In this document: positions 34,575 through 46,461 of the stretch, one piece after another
Numbering within the stretch: position 1 is the stretch's first letter
Layout of the letters: each line of letters starts with the position of its first letter
Source: Zea mays
Lineage: Eukaryota > Streptophyta > Magnoliopsida > Poales > Poaceae
NCBI RefSeq assembly: GCF_902167145.1
Contig: NC_050096.1
Span: 181,695,825 to 181,759,824 of the forward strand
Direction: 5' to 3'
Length of the DNA: 64,000 bases
Made by a program: the position numbers and the translations under genes
Notes under the pieces: model-generated
The model's input: only the letters and a program-made list of their open reading frames with translations
Database searches by the model: none
Told to the model about the DNA's origin: nothing

Positions 34575-35507
34575 CTAAAACCGATCCGAAGTCTTGTATT
34601 CATCAAGCATGGTTCTTGCCATGTCCAATAGAGTTCTATTCTTCCTCTCCACTACACCATTTTGTTGTGGCGTGTAGGGAGAAGAGAACTCATGCTTGAT
34701 GCCCTCCTCCTCAAGGAAGCCTTCGATTTGTGAGTTCTTGAACTCCGTCCCGTTGTCGCTTCTTATTTTCTTGATCCTCAAGCCGAACTCATTTTGAGCC
34801 CGTCTCAAGAATCCCTTTAAGGTTTCTTGGGTATGAGATTTTTCCTGCAAAAAGAATACCCAAGTGAAGCGAGAATAATCATCCACAATAACTAGACAGT
34901 ACTTACTCCCACCGATGCTTATGTAAGCTATCGGGCCGAATAGATCCATGTGTAGGAGCTCGAGTGGCCTGTCAGTCGTCATGATGTTCTTGTGTGGATG
35001 ATGAACACCAACTTGCTTCCCTGCCTGACATGCGCTACAAATCCTGTCTTTCTCAAAATGAACATTGGTTAGTCCCAAAATGTGTTCTCCCTTTAGAAGT
35101 TTGTGAAGATTCTTCATTCCAACATGTGCTAGTCGGTGATGCCAGAGCCAGCCCATGTTAGTCTTAGCAATTAAGCAAGTGTCGAGTTCAGCTCTATCAA
35201 AATCTACTAAGTATAGCTAACCCTCTAACACTCTCTTAAATGCTATTGAATCATCACTCCTTCTAAAGAAAGTAACACCTACATCTGTGAAAAGACAGTT
35301 GTAGCCCATTTTGCATAATTGAGATACGGAAAGCAAATTGTAATCTAAAGAGTCTACCAGAAAAACATTGGAAATGGAATGGTCAGGTGATATAGCAATT
35401 TTACCCAATCCTTTGACCAAACCTTGGTTTCCATCCCCGAATGTGATCACTCTTTGGGGATCTTGGTTTTTCTCGTAGGAGGAGAACATCTTCTTCTCCC
35501 CAGTCAT
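34575..35507 (-). pseudogene. Sirevirus pol, protease end, GAG-pre-integrase and integrase part
   Basis: Two open pieces in the same frame are separated by a stop at 35217-35219. The first (35507-35220) follows the protease active site and reads FGDGNQGLVKGLGKI and LLSVSQLCKMGYNC. The second (35156-34578) has the pre-integrase zinc motif (WHHRLAH...CSACQAGK) and the integrase core with catalytic residues in LLHMDLFGP, IRSDNGTEFKN and NGVVERKNRT. Another in-frame stop at 34575-34577 separates it from RT. The enzyme would insert the cDNA into the genome. At least two stops make this copy inactive. Confidence 0.85.
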
Positions 35508-35574
35508 ATGGTTTGTGCACCCGCTATCGATGATCCAACTTGAGCCCCCGGATGCATAAACCTACAAAACAAAT

Positions 35575-36680
35575 TTAGTTCTTGTTTTTAGGTACCCAAA
35601 TGGTTTTGGGTCCTTTGACATTAGACACAAGAACTTTGGGTACCCAAACACAAGTCTTTGACCCCTTGTGCTTGCCCCCAACATATTTGGCAACTACCTT
35701 GCCGGATTTGTTAGTTAAAACATAAGATGCATCAAAAGTTTTAAATGAAATGTTATGATCATTTGATGCACTAGGAGTTTTCTTCTTAGGCAATTTAGCA
35801 TGGGTTGATTGCCTAGAACTAGATGTCTCACCCTTATACATAAAAGCATGATTAGAGCCAGAGTGAGACTTCCTAGAGTGAATTCTCCTAATTTTGCTCT
35901 CGGGATAACCGGCAGGGTATAAAATGTAACCCTCATTATCCTGAGGCATGGGAGCCTTGCCCTTAACAAAATTAGACAATCTTTTAGGAGGGGCATTAAG
36001 TTTGACATTGTCCCCCTTTTGGAAGCCAATGCCATCCTTTATGCCAGGGCGTCTCCCCTTATAGAGCATGCTTCTAGCAAATTTAAACTTTTCATTTTCT
36101 AAGTCATGCTCGACAATTTTAGCATCTAATTTAGCTATATGATCATTTTGTTGTTTAATTAAAGTCATATGATCATGAATAGCATCAATGTTAATGTCTC
36201 TACATCTAGTTCAAATAGTGACATGCTCAATGGTAGATGTAGAGGGTTTGCAAGAATTAAGTTCGACAATCTTAGCACGCAAAATGTCATTTTTATCTCT
36301 AAGATCGGAAATGGAAGTATTGCAAACATCTAATTCTTTAGCCTTAGCAAGCAATTTTTCATTTTCAATCCTAAGGCTAGCAAGAGAAATGTTCAATTCT
36401 TCAATCTTAGCAAGCAAATCAACATTATCATTTCTAAGATTTGGAATTGAAATATCACAAGCATTTGAATCAACCTTAGCAATTAAATTTTCATTCTCAT
36501 TTCTAAGGTTGGTAATAACATCATGGCAAGTGCTTAGCTCACTAGATAGTTTTTCACATTTTTCTATTTCTAGAGCGTAAGCATTTTTAACCTTAACATG
36601 CTTTTTATTCTCCTTAATTAGGAAGTCCTCTTCTCATGAATAGCGCTAATTAATTCATTCAATTTTTCTTTTTGTTGCAT
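35575..36680 (-). pseudogene. Sirevirus gag C-terminal coiled-coil region
   Basis: Open pieces at 36417-36211 and 36168-35575 are interrupted by stops and small frame changes. The first is made of Leu/Ile/Glu/Lys heptad-like repeats (AKIEELNISLASLRIENEKL, AKAKELDVC), a coiled coil typical of extended Sirevirus gag proteins. The second is basic and Ser-rich (KLPKKKTPSASNDHNISF) and ends KTIWVPKNKN before the protease region. The next pol frame is different, as is often seen at the gag/pol boundary in this group. Confidence 0.7.
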
Positions 36681-38061
36681 GTTTAGGTTGGCAAAAAGGG
36701 TACGCAAATTATCCTCCTCATCACTAGCATTATCATCACTAGGGGACTCATATTTAGTGGAGGATTTGGATTTAACCTTCTTCTTTTTGCCGTCCTTTGC
36801 CATGAGGCACTTGTGGCCGACGTTGGGGAAGAGGAGTCCCTTGGTGACGGCGATGTTGGCGGCGTCCTCGTCGGAGGAGGAGTTGGTGGAGCTCTCGTCC
36901 GAGTCCCACTCCCGACAAACATGGGCAACGCCACCCTTCTTCTTGTAGTACCTCTTTTTCTCCTTTCTTCTCCCATTCTTGTCGTCGCCCCTGTCACTAT
37001 CACTAGATAATGGACATTTAGCAATAAATGACCGGCCTTACCACATTTGTAGCAAACTTTCTTGGAGCGGGATTTGTAGTCCTTCCCCCTCCTTTGCTTG
37101 AGGATTTGGCGGAAGCTCTTGATGATGAGCGCCATCTCCTCATTGTTGAGCTTTGAGGCGTCGATTGGTTGTCTACTTGATGTAGACTCCTCCTTCTTCT
37201 CCTCCATTGCCTTGAATGCGACCGGTTGTGCTTCGGGCGTGGAGGGGCCATCTAGCTCGTTAATTTTCTTTGAGCCTTTGATCATCAATTCAAAGCTCAC
37301 AAAATTTCCTATCACTTCCTCGGGAGTCATTAGTGTATATCTAGGATTACCACGAATTAAATGAACTTGTGTAGGGTTAAGGAAAACAAGTGATCTACGA
37401 ATAACCTTAACCACTTCGTGGTCATCCCATTTTTTGCTCCCGAGGTTGCGCCCTTGGTTCACCAAGGTTTTGAGCCGGTTGTACATTTCTTGTGGCTCTT
37501 CACCTTGGCGAAGCCGGAAGCGACCGAGCTCCCCCTCGATCGTCTCCCGCTTGGTGATTTTGGTCACCTCATCTCCTTCGTACGCGGTCTTTAATACATC
37601 CCAAACCTCCTTGGCGCTTTTCAACCCTTGCACCTTGTTATACTCCTCTCGACTTAGAGAGGCGAGGAGTATAGTGGTGGCTTGGGAATTGAAGTGCACG
37701 ATTTGGGCCACTTTGTCCTCATCATAATCTTCATCCCCTACGGATGGTACCTGTACACCAAACTCAACAACATCCCATATACTTTTGTGGAGTGAGGTTA
37801 GGTGATATCACATCATATCACTCCACCTAGCATAATCTTCACCATCAAACGTTGGTGGTTTGCCCAATGGGACGGAAAGTAATGGCGTATGTTTAGGAAT
37901 GCGAGGATAGCGTAGGGGGATCTTACTAAACTTCTTGCACTCATGGCGCTTAGAAGTTACGGATGGCGTGTCGGAGCCGGAGGTGGATGGCGACGAGGAG
38001 TAGGTCTCGTAGTAGACCACTTTCCTCATCTTCTTCTTCTTGTCACCGCTCCGACGCGACT
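36618..38061 (-). pseudogene. Sirevirus gag, main part
   Basis: This continues the gag start at 49891-49760 across the nested element B. It contains a basic KKKKMRK segment, FDGEDYARW, the UBN2-type capsid domain (NSQATTILLASLSREEYNKV, VWDVLKTAYEGDEVT) and half of a zinc knuckle (CYKCGKAGH). A TGA at 37810-37808 interrupts it. A frameshift just after the knuckle (near 37020) destroys the last cysteine and scrambles the next 100 residues. The original frame returns at about 36803 (KDGKKKKVKSKSSTKY). Confidence 0.8.
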
Positions 38062-41000
38062 TGTAATACCCACTTTGTAATAAGAGTATGAAAAGAGAGA
38101 AATTATATTCCTTTATATACATGTGTGTCATCTAAATCCATCATTTCATGTGAACACCTCACTTTCACAAATAAATAATCAAATAAAGAACACTCAAATA
38201 AATCATGCATCATGCTGGGATTTTCTTTTGTGTGCATATTGTGACAAAATAAAATAAAAATGTGACAAGAAATATATTAAAGTCCATAGTGGAATTTAAA
38301 ATCTAAAAGGAATTCTAGAAATGTGGAGAAGAGAAAGAGATAAAGGATAGGAATAAGTAAATAATATATGTAAATAAATACCTCCAGAATTAATATCTCT
38401 AAATGTTGCAAGTATAAATTGTAATAAATGGTCACAAGAGTTTGAATTAAATTTGAATACAACTTGAATTTGAAAAGAGAGAGAGAAAAGAAAATAAAAA
38501 GAAAAAAAAAGACAAACCTAGCCTGGGCCGAATCTGCCCCTAGCGGCCCAATTCCCCCTACTCCCGCGCAGCTCACGCTCCCTCCGTCGCTCGCTTACAG
38601 GTGGGCCCAGCCCGTCAGCTCCTCGCTACGCGCACTGGCCGACTGACAGCTCGGACCCGCTGCTCAGCCCCTCTAAAACCGAGCGTCAGCTATCGGGCTC
38701 CTCTCTCCCACCGAACCTCACGCGGGCACCGTCTATGACGCGTGGGGCCCCACTGCAGGTGTCTTCCCCAACTAGCCGCGGATCTCGCGCGCGGAAGCTC
38801 TGGAATTTGACCGGATCCGCTTGCTTCGGCCTCGGCTGTTAGGTCCTCGACTCCGGGGACTCGGGGGGATAAAAGCTGGGGCGCCGCGACCTATTCTTCA
38901 TTCCCAACCACCCCAAGTCGAACCTCGCGCCGTCGTAGCACCGAGAGGAGAGGAGCGGCGCCGCCGAGAGTGAACAGGCAAATTGGCCACCCCGTGCCTT
39001 CGAAAACCAGCCTAGGTGAACCACCCGACATCGCGGTGTGCGCTGGGGCCTTGGCGATCGGGGAATTGATTCCAGTGCCACTGGAATTGCTCGTCGGACT
39101 TGGCGGTCGACCACCGTACCGCTTCACTCGTCGACCGCGGGTGTCTGCGCTCCAATCTCCGGTAATAACCCCTCTACAACGTTCGCCATCCTCTCGGCTG
39201 CGTGGTGCGCCATTTAATTTAAAGAATAGCACGCTTGCGCGTCGGGCTGGCTACTCCGGCGAGGCCCCGCCGTGCGGGTCGCGCGCTCCGCCGCAGCCTG
39301 GCGGCCGGGTGTTGAAGACGAGTTCATAACCGTTGATTTCGGTGGCAACGGACACGATTAGACCTAGGTAACGATTCGCGTTAGGGTAATCCGAGCCGTA
39401 GAGTTCTGATCGGACGATCCTTGATGCGCTCACGTCTTTAAAATCATGACCGTCCGATCCAATCGTGCGGCTAGGATTAGAAGCGGGGTACCGCTTCGGT
39501 GCATTAAATCCACACCGTTCGGATCTAATCCAACGGCCAGAACGACTCGATACCCCTTCGCGGGTCAGTTTTATTAATGAGTCCCTCACCTTTTAGCGAA
39601 TCAACCCGCCATCCTCTGGCACTATGCGCTGGGTCTCTGGATTCTTACCCCGTAGCCCCTGGCATTTCCATTAATTGAGGCCCAGTCCAGAGCATAATAA
39701 AACCAGAATAAATGATTATTAAATAGATTTTTAATAGAAAAATAATTGCTAGAACTTCAATAATTCATAGAAAATTCATACTAACTCCAAATTAATCCAT
39801 TCCACTTTCTAAATTTTTATAATTTTATTGTCTATCACTTAGAGCCACTGTTTTATCATGACAACAGTAGGAAAATTAATCTCACACTTAATCTTATTTA
39901 AAACACATAAAACCTTTAAAAAGGCATAACTTGAAATCTATAACTCAGAAAATTATGATTCCAGTTCCTAGGTTTTTATTTTAATATGTAGAATATCTCT
40001 GTGTATTTTGTTTACATGCTTGGTGTAATGTTAATTTTCCCTATATCCTGTGCTTGTTTGTATTGTGGCGAGTAGAAGAGCCCGTTGCTGAGGATCCTGG
40101 TGAGCAGCAGATTGAAGTAGCTGAGCAGGAGCTCATTGAAGGCAAGTTGTGCCCTTGACCACTTTTTACCCAATAATGTTCTTTAATATCACTTATCCAT
40201 GCATAGGTTAATTTTGATGGGACCCAATAGGTTACCCTAGATTGTTTATCTCATTACCTTGTTCACCCCTGAATCACTGGGGTAGTTTGCTATTGCTTTA
40301 CATGGTTTTGGGATAATCATTTATTACCTCTATGTTCCAGTTATTTTTGTTATTCTATTTATGTTCATGTTGAGATCATTAATGTTAATTGGAACATAGA
40401 GCTTAACTTGAGAACCACGTGCCACCACAAGGGTTTAATGGGACGCCCTTGGCTGACTAATTAGGAAATCTAGTGGAAGACTACCTTACCCGAAAGGGGC
40501 AAGGGCAGTAGGGGAGAGGTCAGTGCGGGGAGGTCCCTGGTTGATTTTGCTGCGATGGCGGTCAGCCAGGAACCCTGTACTGGATCTTCCCATAAACTGT
40601 AGCGGGTTTTCGGAAGCTAGTGGAACTTTGTAAAGGCCTCGTAGTGTTGCCCTGCCGCGCTTCCTAGGTAGAGGTGTATGGGATTCATGACCCCTTGGCA
40701 GATGGGTAACATGACTTGTGGGTAAAGGGTACAACCTCTGCAGAGTGTAAAACTGGTATACTAGCCGAGCTCACGGTCATGAGCAGCTCAGGACTCTCTG
40801 ATGTTTAAATTATGGAACTTAAATTCAATTTTGTCATTTGCATTGCATGGGTTTATTATTAATTTTGTTCTATTACTTTACTTATGGTTTGGTATTTACT
40901 TACACTTAGTAACTGCTAATAAAATTTTGACCAACTACTTAAAAGCAATGCTCAGCTTTACCCCCTATCATTGATCAGCCTTACACTTCACATGAGCTCC

Positions 41001-41361
41001 CACCTTTGGTGAGTTCGTGTCACATTATTCCCCACAACTTGTTGAGCGATGATCATGTGTGAGCTCACCCTTGCTGTCTCACACCCCCCCCCACAGGAGA
41101 TGATCAGGTGGTTCAGGAGGAGCCGCCTAACACTGAGGAGTTCGATCTGATCTAGGTGGCGTGTCTCGGTCGACATTGGCGCCGGCGATCCTTAGTTCGC
41201 TTTATCTTTATTATTTTATTTTGTAATAAGACTTCCGCTATGTAATAAGTACTCTGATGTTTTATGACATTTATCTCTATACACTCTGTTATTATATATG
41301 TTGTCTTCTTGGCGCATGTATGAGATGCACCCGGTTTTGTTCCTTAAAGCCGGGTGTGACA
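38062..41361 (+). repeat. 5' LTR of element B, with the spliced mini-gene (exons 40076-40141 and 41097-41155)
   Basis: A candidate promoter GGGGATAAAAGC is near 38866. A G/C-rich domain spans about 38515-39320. The first small exon (66 nt) starts after GAGTAG and ends GAAG|GCAAGTT. The intron is 955 bp. The second (59 nt) starts after a C11-ACAG acceptor and ends at TAG 41153-41155. Exons join in frame (phase 1) to an acidic peptide with the EQQ motif. The C-x2-C motif of elements A and C is absent and the C-terminus is EEFDLI. Confidence 0.85.
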
Positions 41362-41365
41362 GAAG

Positions 41366-41377
41366 TGGTATCAGAGG
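41366..41377 (+). other. Primer binding site, element B
   Basis: TGGTATCAGAGG lies four bases after the LTR and differs in its last base from the Met-tRNA-type site TGGTATCAGAGC. Confidence 0.8.
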
Positions 41378-41836
41378 AAATGTTGACTGTAGGACGAAAC
41401 CTAGATAGAAATGGACAAAACCCTTACCTACTTATCTTACTCTGATTCATTCCATACTTACCTTATCTTGATCCTGTCTCACCTTCTACTGTTCTACTCT
41501 GATCATTCTTACCTTTTCTACTCCAAGACACGACGGATTTCACACCTTGGAATCCCTACCCCTATGACATTTTTAAGAGATAGGAAGCCTAAGACAAAAT
41601 TAAAACTATTTTCTCTATTAAAAATGTTGGTTGATTGTTCTGATGATCAATGCCTGATTTGCTTCTTTGATTGATTGAAATAGTATAGATGGACATCTTA
41701 GCATGTACCACTATAAGGTATTGTATTAGCTTTAGTAGGTGACACACTAATCTACTTAGCTAATAAATCCCCCAAATAAACATGATTGTAATTACTGCCT
41801 TGGCTACTATTTTCTTACCATAAGTATCTAACTCAG

Positions 41837-44800
41837 ATGGTCAATACCAGGCGGGGTGGTGGAATTGATTTGCCTCCTAATCGACATACTCGGAGGATAT
41901 ACAGACAACCCCAGCCACAGCCTGCAGAGATGAATCCCCCCAATCCTCCACCAGGCGGAGTTGACCCACTGGTTGCTGCTCAGATGGCGGTGATGCAGCA
42001 AATGGCGGACACTATGGCTGATATGCGTGCCCAGATGCAGCAAGAACGCCAAGAGATGCGTCAGGAAAGAGAAGATATACGCCAGGAGCTGCGCCAGGAG
42101 AGAGATGAGATACGCCAAGAAAGGAGGGCGCAACAACAGCAACTGCAACAACAAATGCAACAGCAACAACAGCAACAAGTGCCATTGCCTCCACCACCAC
42201 CACCAGTTCCACCCCGTGATAAGCATCGGGAATTCATGAGTCATAAGCCACCTACATTTGCAAGCTCACCTGATCCACTGGACGCGGATGATTGGCTGAA
42301 ATCCGTTGAAAAGATGCTGAATATTGCACAGTGCACTGATCGGGAGAAGGTTTTATATGCTTCGGGACGTCTGACTGGTCCTGCTGCGGACTGGTGGGAT
42401 TCTTATACTGCTGCCCATGATGCTGCGGATACTATTACTTGGGCAGAGTTCAGTACACAGTTCAGGAACTACCATATTCCAGCTGGGATGATAAAGATCA
42501 AGAAGAAGGAATTTCTATCGCTGAAGCAAGGGGGTATGTCAGTCGGCGAGTACCGCGACAAGTTTATTCAATTATCCAGATATGCCCCTGAAGAAGTTGC
42601 TGAAGACGAGAGGAAGCAGGAGCATTTCATTGAAGGACTTAATGGACCCTTGCAGTATGCTCTAGTGGCACACACATTTCCATCATTTCAGAGACTGTTG
42701 GATAAGGCACTTGCTATTGAACACAATCGTGTTCAGCTGGGAGATTTGAAGAGAAAGGCAATATCTCAAGCACAAGGAAGCAGCATTGTTCGTCCTCGCT
42801 ATAGCTCACCACAGGGTACACCGACTCGACCCGGAGGACCACGCCCAGTTCAGCAGTCACCACTGAGGACACCCCCTCGACAGGCTACTCCCACTGGCAC
42901 CCCGACGAAGTTTTCAGGACAGAGTCCGGGCACTCAATGTTTCAAGTGTGGGAAGATTGGTCATTATGCAAATGTCTGCCCACAGAGGATTGCTACTACA
43001 CCAGTTCAGAACAGGCAGCAAACACCAGGTTCTAGCAAGGGATATTCTATTGCCAAGGTTAATCAAGTCAGCGTTGATGCTACTCCGGATGGAGGGGACC
43101 TCGTAATTGGTATGTTTTATGTTAATGCAATTCCTGCAACAATATTATTTGATTCTGGTGCTACACATTCATTCATGTCTGCTAGATATGCCAACGCAAA
43201 TGAAATACCACTGCTAAATATGAGAAAACCCATGATAGTAATTACACCTAAAGGGCCTGTTGAGGCGAATCAAATGACACGTAGATTGACATTAACCATT
43301 ATGGGTAGAGAATTTGGAGCCACTGCTATAATATTGGAGTCAAGCGGTATAGATTTGATCCTTGGTATGTCATGGTTAAGGAAGGCAAAGGCCGTTATAG
43401 CATGTGGTAGAGGTACCGTAGAACTCACTACCACTAAAGGAGAAAGGTTTCAAGTTAATATTGCAGTAACCTCCTCACCCATGCGTGCAATGTTCTTTAT
43501 ACCTGAGGAGTTTGTTGGTAACAACATACGGGTGGTTAGAGATTTTCCGGATGTCTTTCCAGAGGAGTTACCAGGAATGCCACCTGATAGAGAAGTTGAG
43601 TTTGTTATTGATCTCTTACCTGGAACTGCCCCTATTTCTAAACGGCCATATAGGATGTCCGTAGAGGAATTGAAGGAACTCAAGAAGCAGTTAACTGAGT
43701 TACAAGATGCTGGGTACATTCGTCCGAGTTCCTCACCTTGGGGAGCACCGGTCTTGTTTGTACAGAAGAAGGATGGATCGCAGCGGATGTGTGTGGATTA
43801 TAGATCTCTTAATGATGTTACAGTGAAGAACAAGTATCCGTTGCCCCGTATTGAGGATTTATTTGATCAGATGCGAGGTGCTAGAGTATTCTCGAAGATT
43901 GATCTCCGCTCCGGTTACCATCAGATGAGGATTAGACCATCGGATATTCCTAAGACAGCTTTCTCGACGAGATATGGATTATATGAGTTTACTGTTATGT
44001 CATTTGGATTAACCAATGCACCAGCTTATTTTATGAACTTGATGAACAAGGTGTTTATGGAGTATTTGGACAGATTCGTCGTGGTATTCATCGACGATAT
44101 TCTTATTTATTCTCAGAGTGATAGTGATCACGAGGAACATCTGAGGATGGTGCTACAGAAGCTACGAGATAATCAACTATATGCCAAGTTCAGCAAGTGC
44201 GAGTTTTGGATTGGCGAGGTGCCATTTCTTGGTCATATCATTTCTAATGGAGGAATAGCAGTGGATCCTGCTAAGGTTATGGAGATAATGGAGTGGAGAG
44301 TACCCACTACAGTTACCGAGATTCGGAGTTTCTTGGGATTAGCAGGTTATTATCGGAGATTTATTGAAGGATTTTCTAAAATTGCTAAGCCTATGACTTC
44401 GCTTTTGGAGAAAGGAAAAGAATTTAAGTGGGACGAGAAGTGTCAAAACAGCTTTGATCTATTGAAGAAGAAGTTGATGTCGCCACCAGTATTGGTTATG
44501 CCAGATCTACAGAAAGGATTTGATATCTATTGTGATGCATGTGGCTAAGGCTTAGGATGTGTGCTCATGCAAGAAGGACATGTGATTGCTTATGCTTCTC
44601 GTCAGTTACGCAAGCATGAATTGAACTACCCTACTCATGACTTGGAATTGGCAGCCGTTGTGCATGCACTTAAGATTTGGAGACATTATATCATGGGGAC
44701 CAAGTGCCAAGTGTATACGGATCATAAGAGTTTGAAGTATATATTCACTCAGAAGGATCTCAATCTTAGGCAACGCCGTTGGTTGGAGCTTATTAAGGAT

Positions 44801-46423
44801 TATGATTTGGAGATTCACTATCACCCGGGCAAGGCAAATTTGGTTGCAGATGCCTTGAGTCGCAAAGAGCATGTTCATTCAGCTATTGTTGCCCAGCTAC
44901 CCGATGAGATTGTTGAGGACTTCAGGAGACTTAACCTGGGGATAGTTGCTCATACTGAAGGAGTCACTATTGATGTGGAACCCACTTTGGAGCAAGTGAT
45001 CCGCAAAGGACAAATTGGTGATGCTAAAATAAAAGAGATTAAGGATCTGATTACTGAAGGTCGAGCTCCGGAGTTCACGGAAGATGAGCAGGGCACTGTA
45101 TGGTTCAAGGACAGGATGTGTGTCCCTGATATTAAAAGCCTTCGGGAGACTATCTTAAAGGAGGCCCATGACTCGGATTATTCTATTCATCCTGGTAGTA
45201 CCAAGATGTATCAGGATTTGAAACGGAAGTATTGGTGGTATGGATTGAAAAGAGATGTAGCTGCACATGTAGCTATGTGCGATGTATGTCAAAGAGTTAA
45301 GGCTGAACACCAGAGGCCAGCTGGATTATTGCATCCACTGAAGATACCCGAGTGGAAATGGGAAGAGATTGGTATGGATTTCATTACTGGATTGCCTCGC
45401 ACCCAAAAAGGATATGATGCTATATGGGTGATTGTGGATAGATTGACTAAAGTGGCTCACTTTATTCCTGTGAAGACTACTTATAAAGGTTCTCAGTTAG
45501 CAGAGTTATATATTGCTCGGATTGTGTGTTTACATGGAGTACCAAAGAAGATCGTGTCTGATCGAGGTTCGCAGTTTACCTCAAGATTTTGGAGAAGCTT
45601 TCATGAGAACATGAGCACGAAGTTGAATTTCAGTACAGCTTATCACCCTCAGACTGATGGACAGACCGAAAGGACTAATCAAGTATTGGAAGATATGTTG
45701 AGAGCATGTGCCCTTCAGCATGGAGGGAGTTGGGATAAAAGTCTACCTTATGCTGAGTTCTCATATAACAATAGTTATCAGGCTAGCCTGAAGATGTCAC
45801 CTTTTGAAGCTTTATATGGGAGGAAGTGCAGGACTCCTTTGTATTGGGATCAGACTGGAGAAAGACAGTTCTTTGGGCCTGAATTGATTCAAGAAGCAGA
45901 AGAACAAGTCCGTATAATTCGAGAGAATTTGAGAGTGGCTCAAACCAGGCAAAAGAGCTATGCTGATAATAGAAGGAGACCACTGGAATTTGAAGAGGGA
46001 GATTATGTGTACCTCAAGGTGTCACCACTGCGTGGAATGAGGAGATTTAAAGTTAAGGGCAAATTGTCCCCTCGCTATATTGGACCATTCTTGATCTTTA
46101 GAAGAGTTGGGGAGATGGCATACCAACTCGAGTTACCTGCTAGTCTATCAGATGTGCATAATGTGTTCCACGTGTCCCAACTTAAGAAATGTCTCCGTGT
46201 GCCTGAGGAACAGTTACCCATGGAAGAGCTCAGTGTTCAGGATGATTTAACTTACACGGAGTACCCGATCAAGATTTTGGATACTTTGACCCGAGTTACA
46301 AGAAATAAGGTGATAAAGATGTGCAAAGTCCAATGGAGTCACCATGGTGAAGATGAAGCAACTTGGGAAAGAGAAGAAGAGCTTCGCATAGATTTTCCCC
46401 ACCTTTTCCCTAGTTCTTCTTAA
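41837..46423 (+). pseudogene. gag-pol polyprotein of element B, one in-frame stop
   Basis: A single frame runs from ATG 41837 to the final stop at 46423 (1529 codons), broken only by TAA at 44546-44548 inside the RNase H domain. Order: Gln-rich coiled N-terminus, Retrotrans_gag (about residues 140-250), zinc knuckle C-x2-C-x4-H-x4-C (about 367-380), protease [10 protein letters not shown] (about 436), RT with FIDDILIYS (about 751), RNase H ([18 protein letters not shown]), H-x-C-x2-C integrase zinc region, integrase core ([33 protein letters not shown]) and a C-terminal chromodomain ([16 protein letters not shown]), which likely steers integration to marked chromatin. Apart from the stop the frame looks complete. 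The ATG directly follows CTCAG. Confidence 0.92.
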
Positions 46424-46446
46424 ATCTCGAGGACGAGATTATTTTT

Positions 46447-46459
46447 AAGGGGCGTAGGA
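46447..46459 (+). other. Polypurine tract, element B
   Basis: AAGGGGCGTAGGA lies just before the 3' LTR and is interrupted by one CGT. It is the expected plus-strand primer. Confidence 0.65.
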
Positions 46460-46461
46460 TT

